Of a stretch of DNA of 64,000 bases, positions 7,129 through 16,236 are shown one piece after another (position 1 is the first letter of the stretch; every line of letters begins with the position of its first letter). This DNA comes from Archangium sp. (GTDB taxonomy: Bacteria; Myxococcota; Myxococcia; Myxococcales; Myxococcaceae). Made by a program: the position numbers and the translations under genes. The notes beneath the pieces are model-generated. The model saw nothing but the letters and a program-made list of their open reading frames with translations. It had not been told where the DNA came from and searched no databases. Where the stretch lies: the NCBI GenBank assembly GCA_030695565.1, contig JAUYRZ010000082.1, forward strand, positions 1 to 64,000. Reading direction: 5' to 3'.

Positions 7129-9888
7129 GTGCACTCCGTGACTGTGTTGGGCCCGTTGCTCCTGGATGAGTCGTGGATCGCCGCGATTTCCGTGGGCGGC
7201 AAGAAGCTGAACTCGAAGGTCCTGGACACCCGGGAAGAGGCCGTTGCCTGGGTGGTCAACAAGCTGCCTTCGGGTGCGCAGGTCACCTGCGATACCGCCT
7301 TGAGCGACCTGGCCACCTCGCGTGGCTGGACGGTGGGGCCCCTGCCTGAGCCCATGCTGAGGGACGTGGCGATCGCGATCCTCGACTTCCTCCACGAACC
7401 CCATTTTCGAAAGATCACCGATCCTGAGATCTTCGTGGAGCTCCTCGGCGCCGTCGCCGCCTTTGCGCGGGCTCAGCCCTGGCGGAGGTTTGACGGCGAG
7501 CCGCACGAGCTCAGGCTCACGGGCTCCACTTCGGGAAGCCGCGTCGCGCTCGTCTCTGAGAACGACCCGGAGTTCAGTCTCTCGCTCTTCGAAACGCTGG
7601 CCGATGCAGATCGTTTCCTCGAGCTCTCCGAGGACGACGACGAGGGCGCCTTCGAGGTCGACTCCTTCAAGTGCACGCTGGAGTTCGAGCCGAACGCCGT
7701 CACCCAGCTCATGGAACGGGTCTTCGGCACCGCCTTCGATCCGGCCTTCCTGCTGTTGAAGAACGAAAAGCCGCAGCCGATCCGCGTCGATGACCTGCGC
7801 ATCCTCACGGCGACGCTGCGGGCCTTCACCGCAGTCGGCAGCGTAGGCGACACGGGCACCGGCGCCTGCGAGCTGATCGGCAAGCGGGTCGAAGCGCGCG
7901 TCGAGGTCGAGCTCCCGGAGGTGCCTCCTCCCTCGCGCCTTCCCGGGCCGCAGAAGAACCCCTTCCACACGCTCGGCGAGCAGGTCACCCCGCGCCTGTT
8001 CGAGGTCGGTCTGTCGACCCCGGGCTGGGCTGAAGCGCGCGAAGGCAGCCCTGATCGAGAGCTGGCGACGATGCTCTCGATCTTCGTTCACCCGGTCGGC
8101 AAGCAGACCGTCGCGGCCCGCCTCCTCGAAACGGAGTTGCCCGAGGACGTGCGCCGTTGGGTTCAGGCGGTGCAAGGCGGGCGGTTGGCGCTGTGCGAGA
8201 TCGAAGCGCTCGGTGATGGAGGCCAGGTCTGTGCGTTCGACCTGCTGCTCAACGAGAGCGTGTTGATTGAGGACCTGAGCCTCTCGAGGGCGCTGCCGCA
8301 CAGCGTGGGCCTGCTTTGGTTGGTCGAGGTCGAAGGCGTCGCCCTCGTGCTGGCGTCAACAGATCGACCGCTCGAGCTTCGAGAAGGGCTCGAGTTGCGA
8401 GACACCCTTCGCACCGCTTCGTGGAGCCACGCGGTGCTGCGCGACCCAGCGCGCGTCACGGAGCTCCTCGCTGCGTACCGCGAGAAGCAGCGCAGTCCGA
8501 GCGCGGCAGGGGCACTCAACACCGATGGCGAGCCGGTCGCCTTCGGCATCGATCGCTATGCATTACGCGCCAACCCAGAAGCGGCCGCCGATCTCATCGC
8601 GGTGCAACCCGATGCTTTCGAAACCGAAGACTTCTTGTTCACCGTCTGCAAGCGCGGCAACGCAACGTTTCCGGGTTGGTGGCGCACGATGCTGTTCGAG
8701 CTCGAGATCAACGACAAGGTGCTTTTGGCGAGGGCGAACTCGCTCGTCCGCCTCGATGCCGCACGGCAGTGGCTCAGCCGCGCGTTGGGAGATCGACTCT
8801 CCTTCGTCGAACGCCGCGTCGACGAACGACCCGTGCCGAGCCTCGGGCAACCCCTCGACTTGCAGCCCGTGCTCACGGGGCCGTGGGCCGCTGTGTTGCC
8901 CACTCTGGATCTGCAGGCGGCCCTGCCGAGCTCTGAAGAACTGCGCACGAATGAGAAGGCACGCCGAGAGACCCATCTCACGCTCGCCCGTCATCAGCGC
9001 GAGAACGAGAGCGGCGTGGTTTCGTTCTCCGTGCGGCGCAGGCTGGGGCTGTCTTTGCGCGGCGAATGGATCGGCCCCGACTCGCTCTGGGTCGCGATGG
9101 GGGCGGGGATCCCCCTCTCGCTTGCACTGCAGAGCCTGACCGCGCCGGTTCTCACCGAGCTCGAGGGCGGTGAACACACGGTGGTCTCCGATGGCGTGCG
9201 GCTCGCGTGGGCGGCGTGGTCCTCGGTGAAGGCGTGCAGCTCGTTGGATGAAGCCATCGCGGCTGCACGCAAGCAGCTCACGCCTTCTCCAGCTGCGCCG
9301 AAGTCGACGGGTGCTGCGCTGAGCCCGGAAATTCCGCGTGAGTCACCGAACCTCACGCAGGTGTTGGAAGCCGTTCCGTGGGCGATCAAACGTGTGCAGC
9401 TCTACTTTTCCCAGGATCAACGCGTGGTGAAGGAGGTCCGCATCGCGCGACTCGAGGAACACATCAGCTGTGAAGCCTTCTGGGCGCCCGACGCGGCGCT
9501 GGAAAAGACGCTGAAGCCGCTCGGCTACGAGCTCGGGGAGACGCCGTTGAACAGCTTCGAAGACCTGACGCTCGAGTCTGAGTTCGCTTGGCGTACGATG
9601 CCACCCGCGTGGCGGTGGGAGCTGGCGGCTGATCACGTGCGCCGCCTTCCGGACTTCGGCCCGGGATTGGACGAACACATCGCGGCTCACGTGGCGATGG
9701 CGGACAGGTTGCTCATCGAACGCGATGTGGCGCTACGCGGTGTGTGGGAGAAATTGCACGCGGGAGCGCCTGGTTCGGCGACCACGTTGCTCACCGTGTT
9801 GTATCAGCGGTGCCCGGACCTGATGGCAGCAGGCAAGCTCACCGAGGCGATGGAGCTTCTCGCTCACCAAAGGTTGAGCCGCTCATGA
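7129..9888 (+). CDS. Large hypothetical protein (919 aa)
   Basis: Long ORF with protein-like composition; no family recognised. Confidence 0.75.
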   Translation: MHSVTVLGPLLLDESWIAAISVGGKKLNSKVLDTREEAVAWVVNKLPSGAQVTCDTALSDLATSRGWTVGPLPEPMLRDVAIAILDFLHEPHFRKITDPEIFVELLGAVAAFARAQPWRRFDGEPHELRLTGSTSGSRVALVSENDPEFSLSLFETLADADRFLELSEDDDEGAFEVDSFKCTLEFEPNAVTQLMERVFGTAFDPAFLLLKNEKPQPIRVDDLRILTATLRAFTAVGSVGDTGTGACELIGKRVEARVEVELPEVPPPSRLPGPQKNPFHTLGEQVTPRLFEVGLSTPGWAEAREGSPDRELATMLSIFVHPVGKQTVAARLLETELPEDVRRWVQAVQGGRLALCEIEALGDGGQVCAFDLLLNESVLIEDLSLSRALPHSVGLLWLVEVEGVALVLASTDRPLELREGLELRDTLRTASWSHAVLRDPARVTELLAAYREKQRSPSAAGALNTDGEPVAFGIDRYALRANPEAAADLIAVQPDAFETEDFLFTVCKRGNATFPGWWRTMLFELEINDKVLLARANSLVRLDAARQWLSRALGDRLSFVERRVDERPVPSLGQPLDLQPVLTGPWAAVLPTLDLQAALPSSEELRTNEKARRETHLTLARHQRENESGVVSFSVRRRLGLSLRGEWIGPDSLWVAMGAGIPLSLALQSLTAPVLTELEGGEHTVVSDGVRLAWAAWSSVKACSSLDEAIAAARKQLTPSPAAPKSTGAALSPEIPRESPNLTQVLEAVPWAIKRVQLYFSQDQRVVKEVRIARLEEHISCEAFWAPDAALEKTLKPLGYELGETPLNSFEDLTLESEFAWRTMPPAWRWELAADHVRRLPDFGPGLDEHIAAHVAMADRLLIERDVALRGVWEKLHAGAPGSATTLLTVLYQRCPDLMAAGKLTEAMELLAHQRLSRS

Positions 9889-10745
9889 GAACTGTCTCGT
9901 TCTTCTCCCAGGGTGCTCGGGTGGCCGGCGTGCTGCGGTTGCCGGAGGGCGTCGCGAAGGCGCCGGTGGTCGTGATGTGCGCGGGCATGACGCTCACCAA
10001 GGAGGTGTGGCTGCCCGCGAACGCGGCGTGGTTGTGCTCGCGCGGCTACGCGACGTTGAGCTTCGACTACCGCGGGTTCGGCGAGTCGGAGGGCGCTCGC
10101 AATCGCCTGGTGCCCTCGATGCAGGTCGAAGACGTGCGGGCGGCGCTCACGTTTTTGGAGACGGTGAGTGAGGTCGATTCGGCGCGCATGGGATTGTTCG
10201 GCGTGTCGCTGGGTGCATCGGTGGCGGTCGCGACTGCCGGGGTCGATTCACGGGTGAAGGCCACCGTCGCGGTGGCAGGGCCGATGGATCTCGGTCGGGT
10301 GTGGCGCGCGTTCCCCGGCTTCGATTCGTTTCAGGCGAAGGTGATCAGCGCCCGGCGGAAGGCCGTCAGCACGGGGGAGCTCAGCTACATCAAGTTGTCC
10401 CGCTTGCTCGCGAGTGATCCAGAGACGTGCTCGATGATCGAACGTGACTCGGCGGCGATCTCGGCGTGGCGGCCCGAGGTGTCGTTCGAGTCGCTGACTG
10501 ACTTGTTCGAGTTCCGGCCCGAGGCCGTGGTGGCCGCGATCAGCCCGCGCGCGGTGATGTTCGTCGCGCCCGAGCATGATGAGTTGATTGCGCGCGGTGA
10601 GTTGAAGAGTGCGTTCGACGCAGCGAAGGAGCCGAAGCGGTTCGTGACGCTCAGTGGTGTGAAGCACCATGAGGTGTATGGCGCGGGCGCTGGGTTCGGG
10701 CCCACCATGGATGCGAGCGGTGAGTTCTTCGGGAAGTACTTGTAA
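9885..10745 (+). CDS. Alpha/beta hydrolase
   Basis: SFDYRGFGESEG, nucleophile elbow LFGVSLGASVAVA, late His in SGVKHHEVY. ATGA overlap with the previous gene. Confidence 0.85.
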   Translation: MRTVSFFSQGARVAGVLRLPEGVAKAPVVVMCAGMTLTKEVWLPANAAWLCSRGYATLSFDYRGFGESEGARNRLVPSMQVEDVRAALTFLETVSEVDSARMGLFGVSLGASVAVATAGVDSRVKATVAVAGPMDLGRVWRAFPGFDSFQAKVISARRKAVSTGELSYIKLSRLLASDPETCSMIERDSAAISAWRPEVSFESLTDLFEFRPEAVVAAISPRAVMFVAPEHDELIARGELKSAFDAAKEPKRFVTLSGVKHHEVYGAGAGFGPTMDASGEFFGKYL

Positions 10746-10759
10746 GGCCCTCAGCCCGA

Positions 10760-10789
10760 CCCTCTCCCGAAGGGCCCGAAGGGAGAGGG
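10760..10789. repeat. Palindromic dispersed repeat, identical to 22029-22058
   Basis: ccctctcccgaagggcccgaagggagaggg. Confidence 0.85.
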
Positions 10790-10799
10790 GGACACCGGT

Positions 10800-12191
10800 T
10801 TAGACTCCGCTGACCCAGGTCGAGTGGAAGCCAATGGGAATGCGCCGCGGCAGACGTGCACGTGCAACGGTGCTCAGCGTCTTCGCATCGACCACCCAGA
10901 ACTCGCTCTGATCCTGCAATGCGTTGGTGATCACCGTCACGATGTACCCATCATCTTCATCCTTCGCGTTCACGCGCGGCGCGAACGACGGCTCTCCCGC
11001 GTACCACCCCGCCGGCACCGGAATCGTGTCGTGTCTCGCTTTGGCGAGGTCGTACTTGAGCACCGCGTCGAACATCAGCGTCGGCTTGCGCGCCAGCCGC
11101 CCGTGGTAGCTGAAGCGCACCTTCTGCCCCTGGATCGCTTCGTTCGTGCGCGGAAATTCGCTCGGGGTGTCGTCGAGCGTCTCCTGCTTCACGGCGCCCG
11201 TCTCCATGTTCATCGTCCACTTCCGCAGCGTGGGCACCAACGCGATGTTGTCGAGCATCGGACCGTCGGTGTTCTCCTTCGGCACCTGCGGAATCGGGTC
11301 GTCGATCGCGCAGCCCACCAGGCAGACATTCGGCCCGTCTTCGTACGCGTTGACCGTGTGGTACGCGTAGCAGGGCTCGATCTGAAACCAGCGCACCTCG
11401 GTGCCCTTGCCGTGACGGGGAATGACTCCGATGCGTGCGGGTGATTCGCGGTCGAAACCAATCTTCCGCTTACCGGCTGCGAGCGCGGCGACGTCCCAAC
11501 CGAGCGGGAGATCGAGCAGCACCGTGAAGCGCGGCGTGATGGCGATGTCGTGCGGAATGCGCGGCCCCACCACGTCGATCGGCTCACACGAGACGAGCTC
11601 GCCCGTCTTCGACACCACGCCGTACCGGTAGAACGGCGGCTTGAAGAGCGAGAACTCGAAGAACATCAGCTCGCCACTCGCGGCGTCGACCTTCGCGTGC
11701 GCCGCCATGCCGCGCGGGAGCTTGTTGCCGAACCGCTCGGGCCCCAGCGGCTCGAGGCCCGGCAGCGACACGGCGCACGGAGTGCCCGACAACCACCACA
11801 ACCCCAGCAACTTGCCGTTGTGCCAGACGAGGTCGGTGTTGGCGGTGTCCTTCAGCGGGCCGGGCGCTCCGGGGCGGGGCTTCTCGAGGATGCCGGTGAA
11901 GAGCGCCTTGCCTGCTTCTTCTTCGGCGCGCAGCCCCTCGGTGCGAAGCCAACGCGCGCGGTAGGTCGCCTTGCCGTCTTTCACCGAGACCGCGTGCACC
12001 ATGCCGTCGCCGTCGAACCAGTGGTAGCGGCCCAGCGGCTCGAAGCGCGGGTTGGGGCTGTTGCGCGCGAAGGTGCCGAAGAGGTCTTGGGGCAGCTCGC
12101 CTTCGACCCTGCAGGGCGCGGCCTCAGACTCATTGAGGACCGGCGTGTGCTCGGCCTGCAGATACGGGTACGCGGAAGCAGCGGTGTCCAT
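10800..12191 (-). CDS. Carotenoid oxygenase (RPE65 / carotenoid cleavage dioxygenase family)
   Basis: FARNSPNPRFEPLGRYHWFDGDGMVHAV, PHDIAITPRFTVLLDLP, FSYHGRLARKPTLMFDAVLKYDL, GFHSTW. ATG at 12191 chosen over the longer ORF. Confidence 0.9.
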   Translation of the reverse strand: MDTAASAYPYLQAEHTPVLNESEAAPCRVEGELPQDLFGTFARNSPNPRFEPLGRYHWFDGDGMVHAVSVKDGKATYRARWLRTEGLRAEEEAGKALFTGILEKPRPGAPGPLKDTANTDLVWHNGKLLGLWWLSGTPCAVSLPGLEPLGPERFGNKLPRGMAAHAKVDAASGELMFFEFSLFKPPFYRYGVVSKTGELVSCEPIDVVGPRIPHDIAITPRFTVLLDLPLGWDVAALAAGKRKIGFDRESPARIGVIPRHGKGTEVRWFQIEPCYAYHTVNAYEDGPNVCLVGCAIDDPIPQVPKENTDGPMLDNIALVPTLRKWTMNMETGAVKQETLDDTPSEFPRTNEAIQGQKVRFSYHGRLARKPTLMFDAVLKYDLAKARHDTIPVPAGWYAGEPSFAPRVNAKDEDDGYIVTVITNALQDQSEFWVVDAKTLSTVARARLPRRIPIGFHSTWVSGV

Positions 12192-12251
12192 GGCGTGACT
12201 GTGCGAGCGCTCAGCGCCAGCGTCAACCGAAGCTTGTGCTAGCTGACTCGC

Positions 12252-13496
12252 ATGAGCGACGCGTACGTCATCGGGGTCGGCACCACTGCCTTCAAACGCT
12301 GGCCGGAGACCACCCATCGGGAGCTTGCGCAGTGGGCGCTGGAGGCCGTGCAGAAGGATGCGGGTCTGGAGCTGGCCCGAGCGGAGGGGGTGTGGTTCGG
12401 CAGCTGTGCGTTGCACGTGTTCGGTCAAGCCATCGCGCGCGGGCAGGTCGTGCTGTCAGGTGCGCTCGCGTCGGGTCAGCTCGAGCCGTCGACGCCGGTG
12501 ATCAACGTCGAAGCAGGCTGTGCGACGGGCAGCTTCGCGTTTCACGGCGCGTATCAGGCGGTGGCGAGTGGGCAGATGAAGTTTGCGCTCGCGGTCGGCG
12601 CAGAGAAGACGTTCCTCCCCCATGCGCTCGAGAAGACCAAGGAGCTCTTCGACGGCGCGATGGATCGCCTCACCCCGGAGGTGCCTGCGAAGTTCTATGC
12701 AGACCAGGCGGCGGCGGTGGGCCTGGAGTTCGCCCCTCGGCCGGATCGCATCGCCTTGCTCGATGTCTGTGCGCTCCAGGCGCAGTGGCACATGAAGACG
12801 TATGGGACGACGGTCGAGCAGCTCGCCGCATCGGCCTCGAAGAACCACACGCATGGCGCGCTCAACCCGTCGGCGCAGCACCAGAAGGCGAAGAGCGTGG
12901 CCGAGGTGCTGGGTGACAAGGCGGTGCTGGCGCCGCTCACGCGATCGATGTGCGCTCCGATTTCGGATGGCGCGGCGGCGGTGCTGGTGTGCTCCGGCGA
13001 AGCGCTTCGTTCACTTCCGGCGGCGGTGCAGGCGAGGGCCGTGAAGGTGGTGGGGGTCGAGCTGGCGTCGGGGCGGTATCGGTCGATTCAGGAGGCCCCG
13101 GTGGCGCAGCGATGCGCGGAGCGGCTGTATCGGCGCACCGGCGTGAGTCCTCGCGAGGTGCAGTTGGCTGAGCTGCATGACGCGACCAGCTTTGCGGAGA
13201 TCAGCACCGTCGAGGCGCTGGGGTTTTGTGCGACTGGGCAGGGCGGTGCGTATGTCGCCAGTGGTGCGTGTTCACGGGGCGGGGAGCGGCCAATCAATCT
13301 GTCGGGTGGGCTCGTGTCGAAGGGGCATCCCGTGGCGGCGAGTGGGCTGGCGATGGTGCATGAGTTGGTCACGCAGCTTCGCGGTGAAGCAGGAGCGCGG
13401 CAGGGTGAGCGCGTGCAGGTGGCGTTGTGGCAGAACGCCGGCGGGTTGACCGGGTTCGATGAGGCCGCTTGTGCCGTCGGAATTTTGAGCAGGTAA
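12252..13496 (+). CDS. Thiolase family protein (acetyl-CoA acetyltransferase-like)
   Basis: NVEAGCATGSFAFHGAYQAVASG, HDATSFAEI, NLSGGLVSKGHPVAASGLAMVHEL. Confidence 0.88.
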   Translation: MSDAYVIGVGTTAFKRWPETTHRELAQWALEAVQKDAGLELARAEGVWFGSCALHVFGQAIARGQVVLSGALASGQLEPSTPVINVEAGCATGSFAFHGAYQAVASGQMKFALAVGAEKTFLPHALEKTKELFDGAMDRLTPEVPAKFYADQAAAVGLEFAPRPDRIALLDVCALQAQWHMKTYGTTVEQLAASASKNHTHGALNPSAQHQKAKSVAEVLGDKAVLAPLTRSMCAPISDGAAAVLVCSGEALRSLPAAVQARAVKVVGVELASGRYRSIQEAPVAQRCAERLYRRTGVSPREVQLAELHDATSFAEISTVEALGFCATGQGGAYVASGACSRGGERPINLSGGLVSKGHPVAASGLAMVHELVTQLRGEAGARQGERVQVALWQNAGGLTGFDEAACAVGILSR

Positions 13497-13589
13497 ACCT
13501 CGCCCTGCGCCAGCGGGGAGAGGTCGGCCGTCAGGCCGGGTGAGGGGCCGACTCTGCAGCCCGAACGCCCCTCACCCCAACCCCCCCAA

Positions 13590-13616
13590 CCCTCTCCCCG
13601 CTTCGCAGGGAGAGGG
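13590..13616. repeat. Palindromic dispersed repeat
   Basis: ccctctccccgcttcgcagggagaggg; flanking sequence from 13500 contains related half-sites. Confidence 0.75.
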
Positions 13617-13619
13617 AGT

Positions 13620-14459
13620 TCAAGAGTTGGCCAGTGCGTCCATCAAGGCCACCACTCGTGGCGTGCGGCGTTGATCAGGGTGTGCGAGCAACCACGCCGT
13701 GCGCTCGAGCCTGGCGGCGAGCGGCGCGAACTCCGTGAGTTCAACCAGCGACGGATGCAGTGCCGCCAGTCGTCTCGGCATCAACCCCAACCCCAAACCC
13801 GCTGCACACAGCTCGACGAGCGCATGAAACGGCGCTCGTACTGCGAGCTCACCCGCATGCGCGCGCTCCCACGCTGAATCGGGCGAGGTGACCTCGGCCA
13901 ACGACCGCAGCACCCACCGCCTCGGCTTCTGCGCCGCGGCCGCCTTCGTCGCGAACACGCCAGAGGGCAACGAGCCCAGCTTCCTGCCCCAACACCCCTG
14001 CGGCGGCCGCTTCATCACGCCGAGCGCCACGTCGACCTCACGCAACCGCACCGACGGCCCGTCATCGCCCAGGTGCAGCGTCACGTGCAGCTTCGGGTGC
14101 CGTCGCGTCAGCTCGGCGAGCGGTCCCTGCAGGAGCGGCAACAAGGCCACCACCGTGGTCAGGCTCACCTCGCCCTCCACTTCGGTCTCTTTCGCGCGCA
14201 GCTGGCTGACGACCTCGTTGAGCCCCGTGCGCGTGCGCCGCCCCACCTGCGCCAACGAACGCCCGAAGTCCGTCAACGTCGCACCGCTCGGAGCCCGCTT
14301 CAGGCAGAGCTGACCTGCGGCCTGCTCCAGCTCGGCCAGCCGCCGGTAGAACGTGGAGACCGAGATGCCCAGCTCGCGTGCCGCGCTGCCCACCTTGCCG
14401 GTGCGATCGAGTGCTTCGAGGTACCGCAGGTCATCCCAGAGAAGGTTCATGAGCTGCAC
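13620..14459 (-). CDS. LysR family transcriptional regulator
   Basis: N-terminal HTH LRYLEALDRTGKVGSAARELGISVSTFYRRLAELEQAAG. Confidence 0.85.
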   Translation of the reverse strand: MQLMNLLWDDLRYLEALDRTGKVGSAARELGISVSTFYRRLAELEQAAGQLCLKRAPSGATLTDFGRSLAQVGRRTRTGLNEVVSQLRAKETEVEGEVSLTTVVALLPLLQGPLAELTRRHPKLHVTLHLGDDGPSVRLREVDVALGVMKRPPQGCWGRKLGSLPSGVFATKAAAAQKPRRWVLRSLAEVTSPDSAWERAHAGELAVRAPFHALVELCAAGLGLGLMPRRLAALHPSLVELTEFAPLAARLERTAWLLAHPDQRRTPRVVALMDALANS

Positions 14460-14670
14460 TCTCTCAAGTACAGGAACTCGCGTCCTGAATTCGGGTGCGT
14501 GAAGGCGGGCAAGAAGACCGCGCTCTCGGGTACCGGCGCGCGCGCTCTCTCCTTCATCGATCGCCCCAGGCTGCGAACTTCGATTGCTCCCGAGCTGCGG
14601 AGGCGGCTCGGGGCTGCGTCACCCCTTCTTGAAGGTGAGGCGGCGCATGCGAACCCGCAAGCCCTTGGGG

Positions 14671-15441
14671 CTAATCGGCGACCTGCACCCAGACCTCGTT
14701 GCGGCGCAGCAGCGGCAAGGTCGACGGGGAGTCGTAACCCGCGAAAGCCGGCTCGCCGAGCACCTCGATGCCGTGGCTGCGGGCCTCAGCCATCAGCCGC
14801 TCCGAAGCGCGGCGCACCCGCTCACTGTCGTACCGCCCGCTGAACTTGAGCGCGGCCACCGTGCGCGGCTGGAGTTCTCTGAGCGTGACCCGGTCGTCTT
14901 CGGGCAAGGGCAGGTCTTGCACCGTTCGCTGAGGCGGCATCACGAAGGAAACAGTGTACCCGCCATCGTCCTGCGCCTCCGAAGTGAGCGAGTCGAAGTG
15001 GAGCGACTCGTGCTGGGTCACCACCGGCGTGGTCATCGAGACGTGCTCCTGCCCGGTGTTCCTGCCGAAGATGAAGCCCGCCAGCCGCTGGAACCCTTCG
15101 GTCAGCGCGAGATCGAACCCGAGGTTCACGCGCGTCTGGGCGACCACCATCGCGGGGTAGCGGCGAACCTCGAACGGGCCGTCGTGCTGGAGCACCTCGT
15201 ATCGGGGGCGCGGCGTGAAGAAGCGCTGCAGCTGCCAACGAACCAGGTTGAGCCCCACCACCACGCCGGCGGCTGCGAGCACGCGCTTCTGAGTGCGGCT
15301 CCACGACGCGGGCTTCGCGAGCAGGTGCGCCACCGCGGCCGCTACTGGAATCACCGGGGCCAGCGGCCAGAACTGCACCAGCTCGCCCGCAGTGCGGCGT
15401 TCACCTTCGGTCACTTCGATCTCGAGGTCCTGGGTTTCCAT
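14671..15441 (-). CDS. SOUL heme-binding family protein with N-terminal membrane segments
   Basis: YEVLQHDGPFEVRRYPAMVVAQT...GFQRLAGFIFGRN...VSMTTPVV...VSFVMP. Confidence 0.85.
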   Translation of the reverse strand: METQDLEIEVTEGERRTAGELVQFWPLAPVIPVAAAVAHLLAKPASWSRTQKRVLAAAGVVVGLNLVRWQLQRFFTPRPRYEVLQHDGPFEVRRYPAMVVAQTRVNLGFDLALTEGFQRLAGFIFGRNTGQEHVSMTTPVVTQHESLHFDSLTSEAQDDGGYTVSFVMPPQRTVQDLPLPEDDRVTLRELQPRTVAALKFSGRYDSERVRRASERLMAEARSHGIEVLGEPAFAGYDSPSTLPLLRRNEVWVQVAD

Positions 15442-15463
15442 GAGGTGACGTCGTGCATTCAGG

Positions 15464-16075
15464 GTGCCAAGAGTGCTCGCCGTGACCGCACCGAATCGAT
15501 TGCTGGAAGCCGAAGAATTCGAGAACGAGACCTTCACCGGCCTCGATCTGCAGCGCGGCGTGCTCGCGGGCAAAGAGTTCTACAAGTGCGTGTTCGAGAA
15601 CTGCCTGCTGCAGGAGACCAACTGGAAGACCGCCAAGCTGGAGGCGTGCGTTTTTCGCGGCTGCGACCTCACCCGGGCGCAATTGCTTCACACCGCCTTG
15701 CGGGGAGTGGCGTTCGAGAACTCCAAGTTGATGGGCATCGACTGGTCGAGCGTCTCGCCACACCCCGAGCTGAAGTTCACCGAGTGCAACCTGCGCTACG
15801 CGTCGTTCGTGCGGGTCAACCTGCGCAAGCTCTCGTTCAAGCAATGCGTGGTGCGCGAGGCGAACTTCATCGACACCGACCTGAGTGATGCGGCCTTCAC
15901 CGGCAGCGATCTCACCGGCAGCAACATTCAAGGCTGCACGCTGACCGCCACCGACTTCAGCGGCGCGACCGGCGTGTTCTTCGAGCCTTCGCGCAACAAG
16001 GTAAAGAAGACCCGGGTGGCCACGGAGACGGCGGTGTTGATCGCCGAACACTTCGGGCTGCTGGTCAGTGGCTGA
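15464..16075 (+). CDS. Pentapeptide repeat protein
   Basis: A(D/N)LxX-type repeats: CVFRGCDLTRAQLLHTALRGVAFENSKLMG...ANFIDTDLSDAAFTGSDLTGSNIQGCTLTATDFSGA. Confidence 0.85.
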   Translation: MPRVLAVTAPNRLLEAEEFENETFTGLDLQRGVLAGKEFYKCVFENCLLQETNWKTAKLEACVFRGCDLTRAQLLHTALRGVAFENSKLMGIDWSSVSPHPELKFTECNLRYASFVRVNLRKLSFKQCVVREANFIDTDLSDAAFTGSDLTGSNIQGCTLTATDFSGATGVFFEPSRNKVKKTRVATETAVLIAEHFGLLVSG

Positions 16076-16236
16076 GCGACACCGCGTGTCCATAACGCCC
16101 TCTCTTCGTGCGACGTGGTTCCTGGCGGCGGTGGCTCTCGGCTCGGCGTGCAGTCGGTTTGTCGGGCGTCGACCAGCGGCGTCGTCTCGATAGGTCAGCT
16201 CGATGTGCACGCTCGCGGCGAGTGCGGCTCCATGGC

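Noticed and set aside
6997-8301. 434-aa minus-strand ORF antisense to the 919-aa gene
   Set aside because: Antisense artefact; only its tail is of interest because it crosses the PEVPNP repeat.
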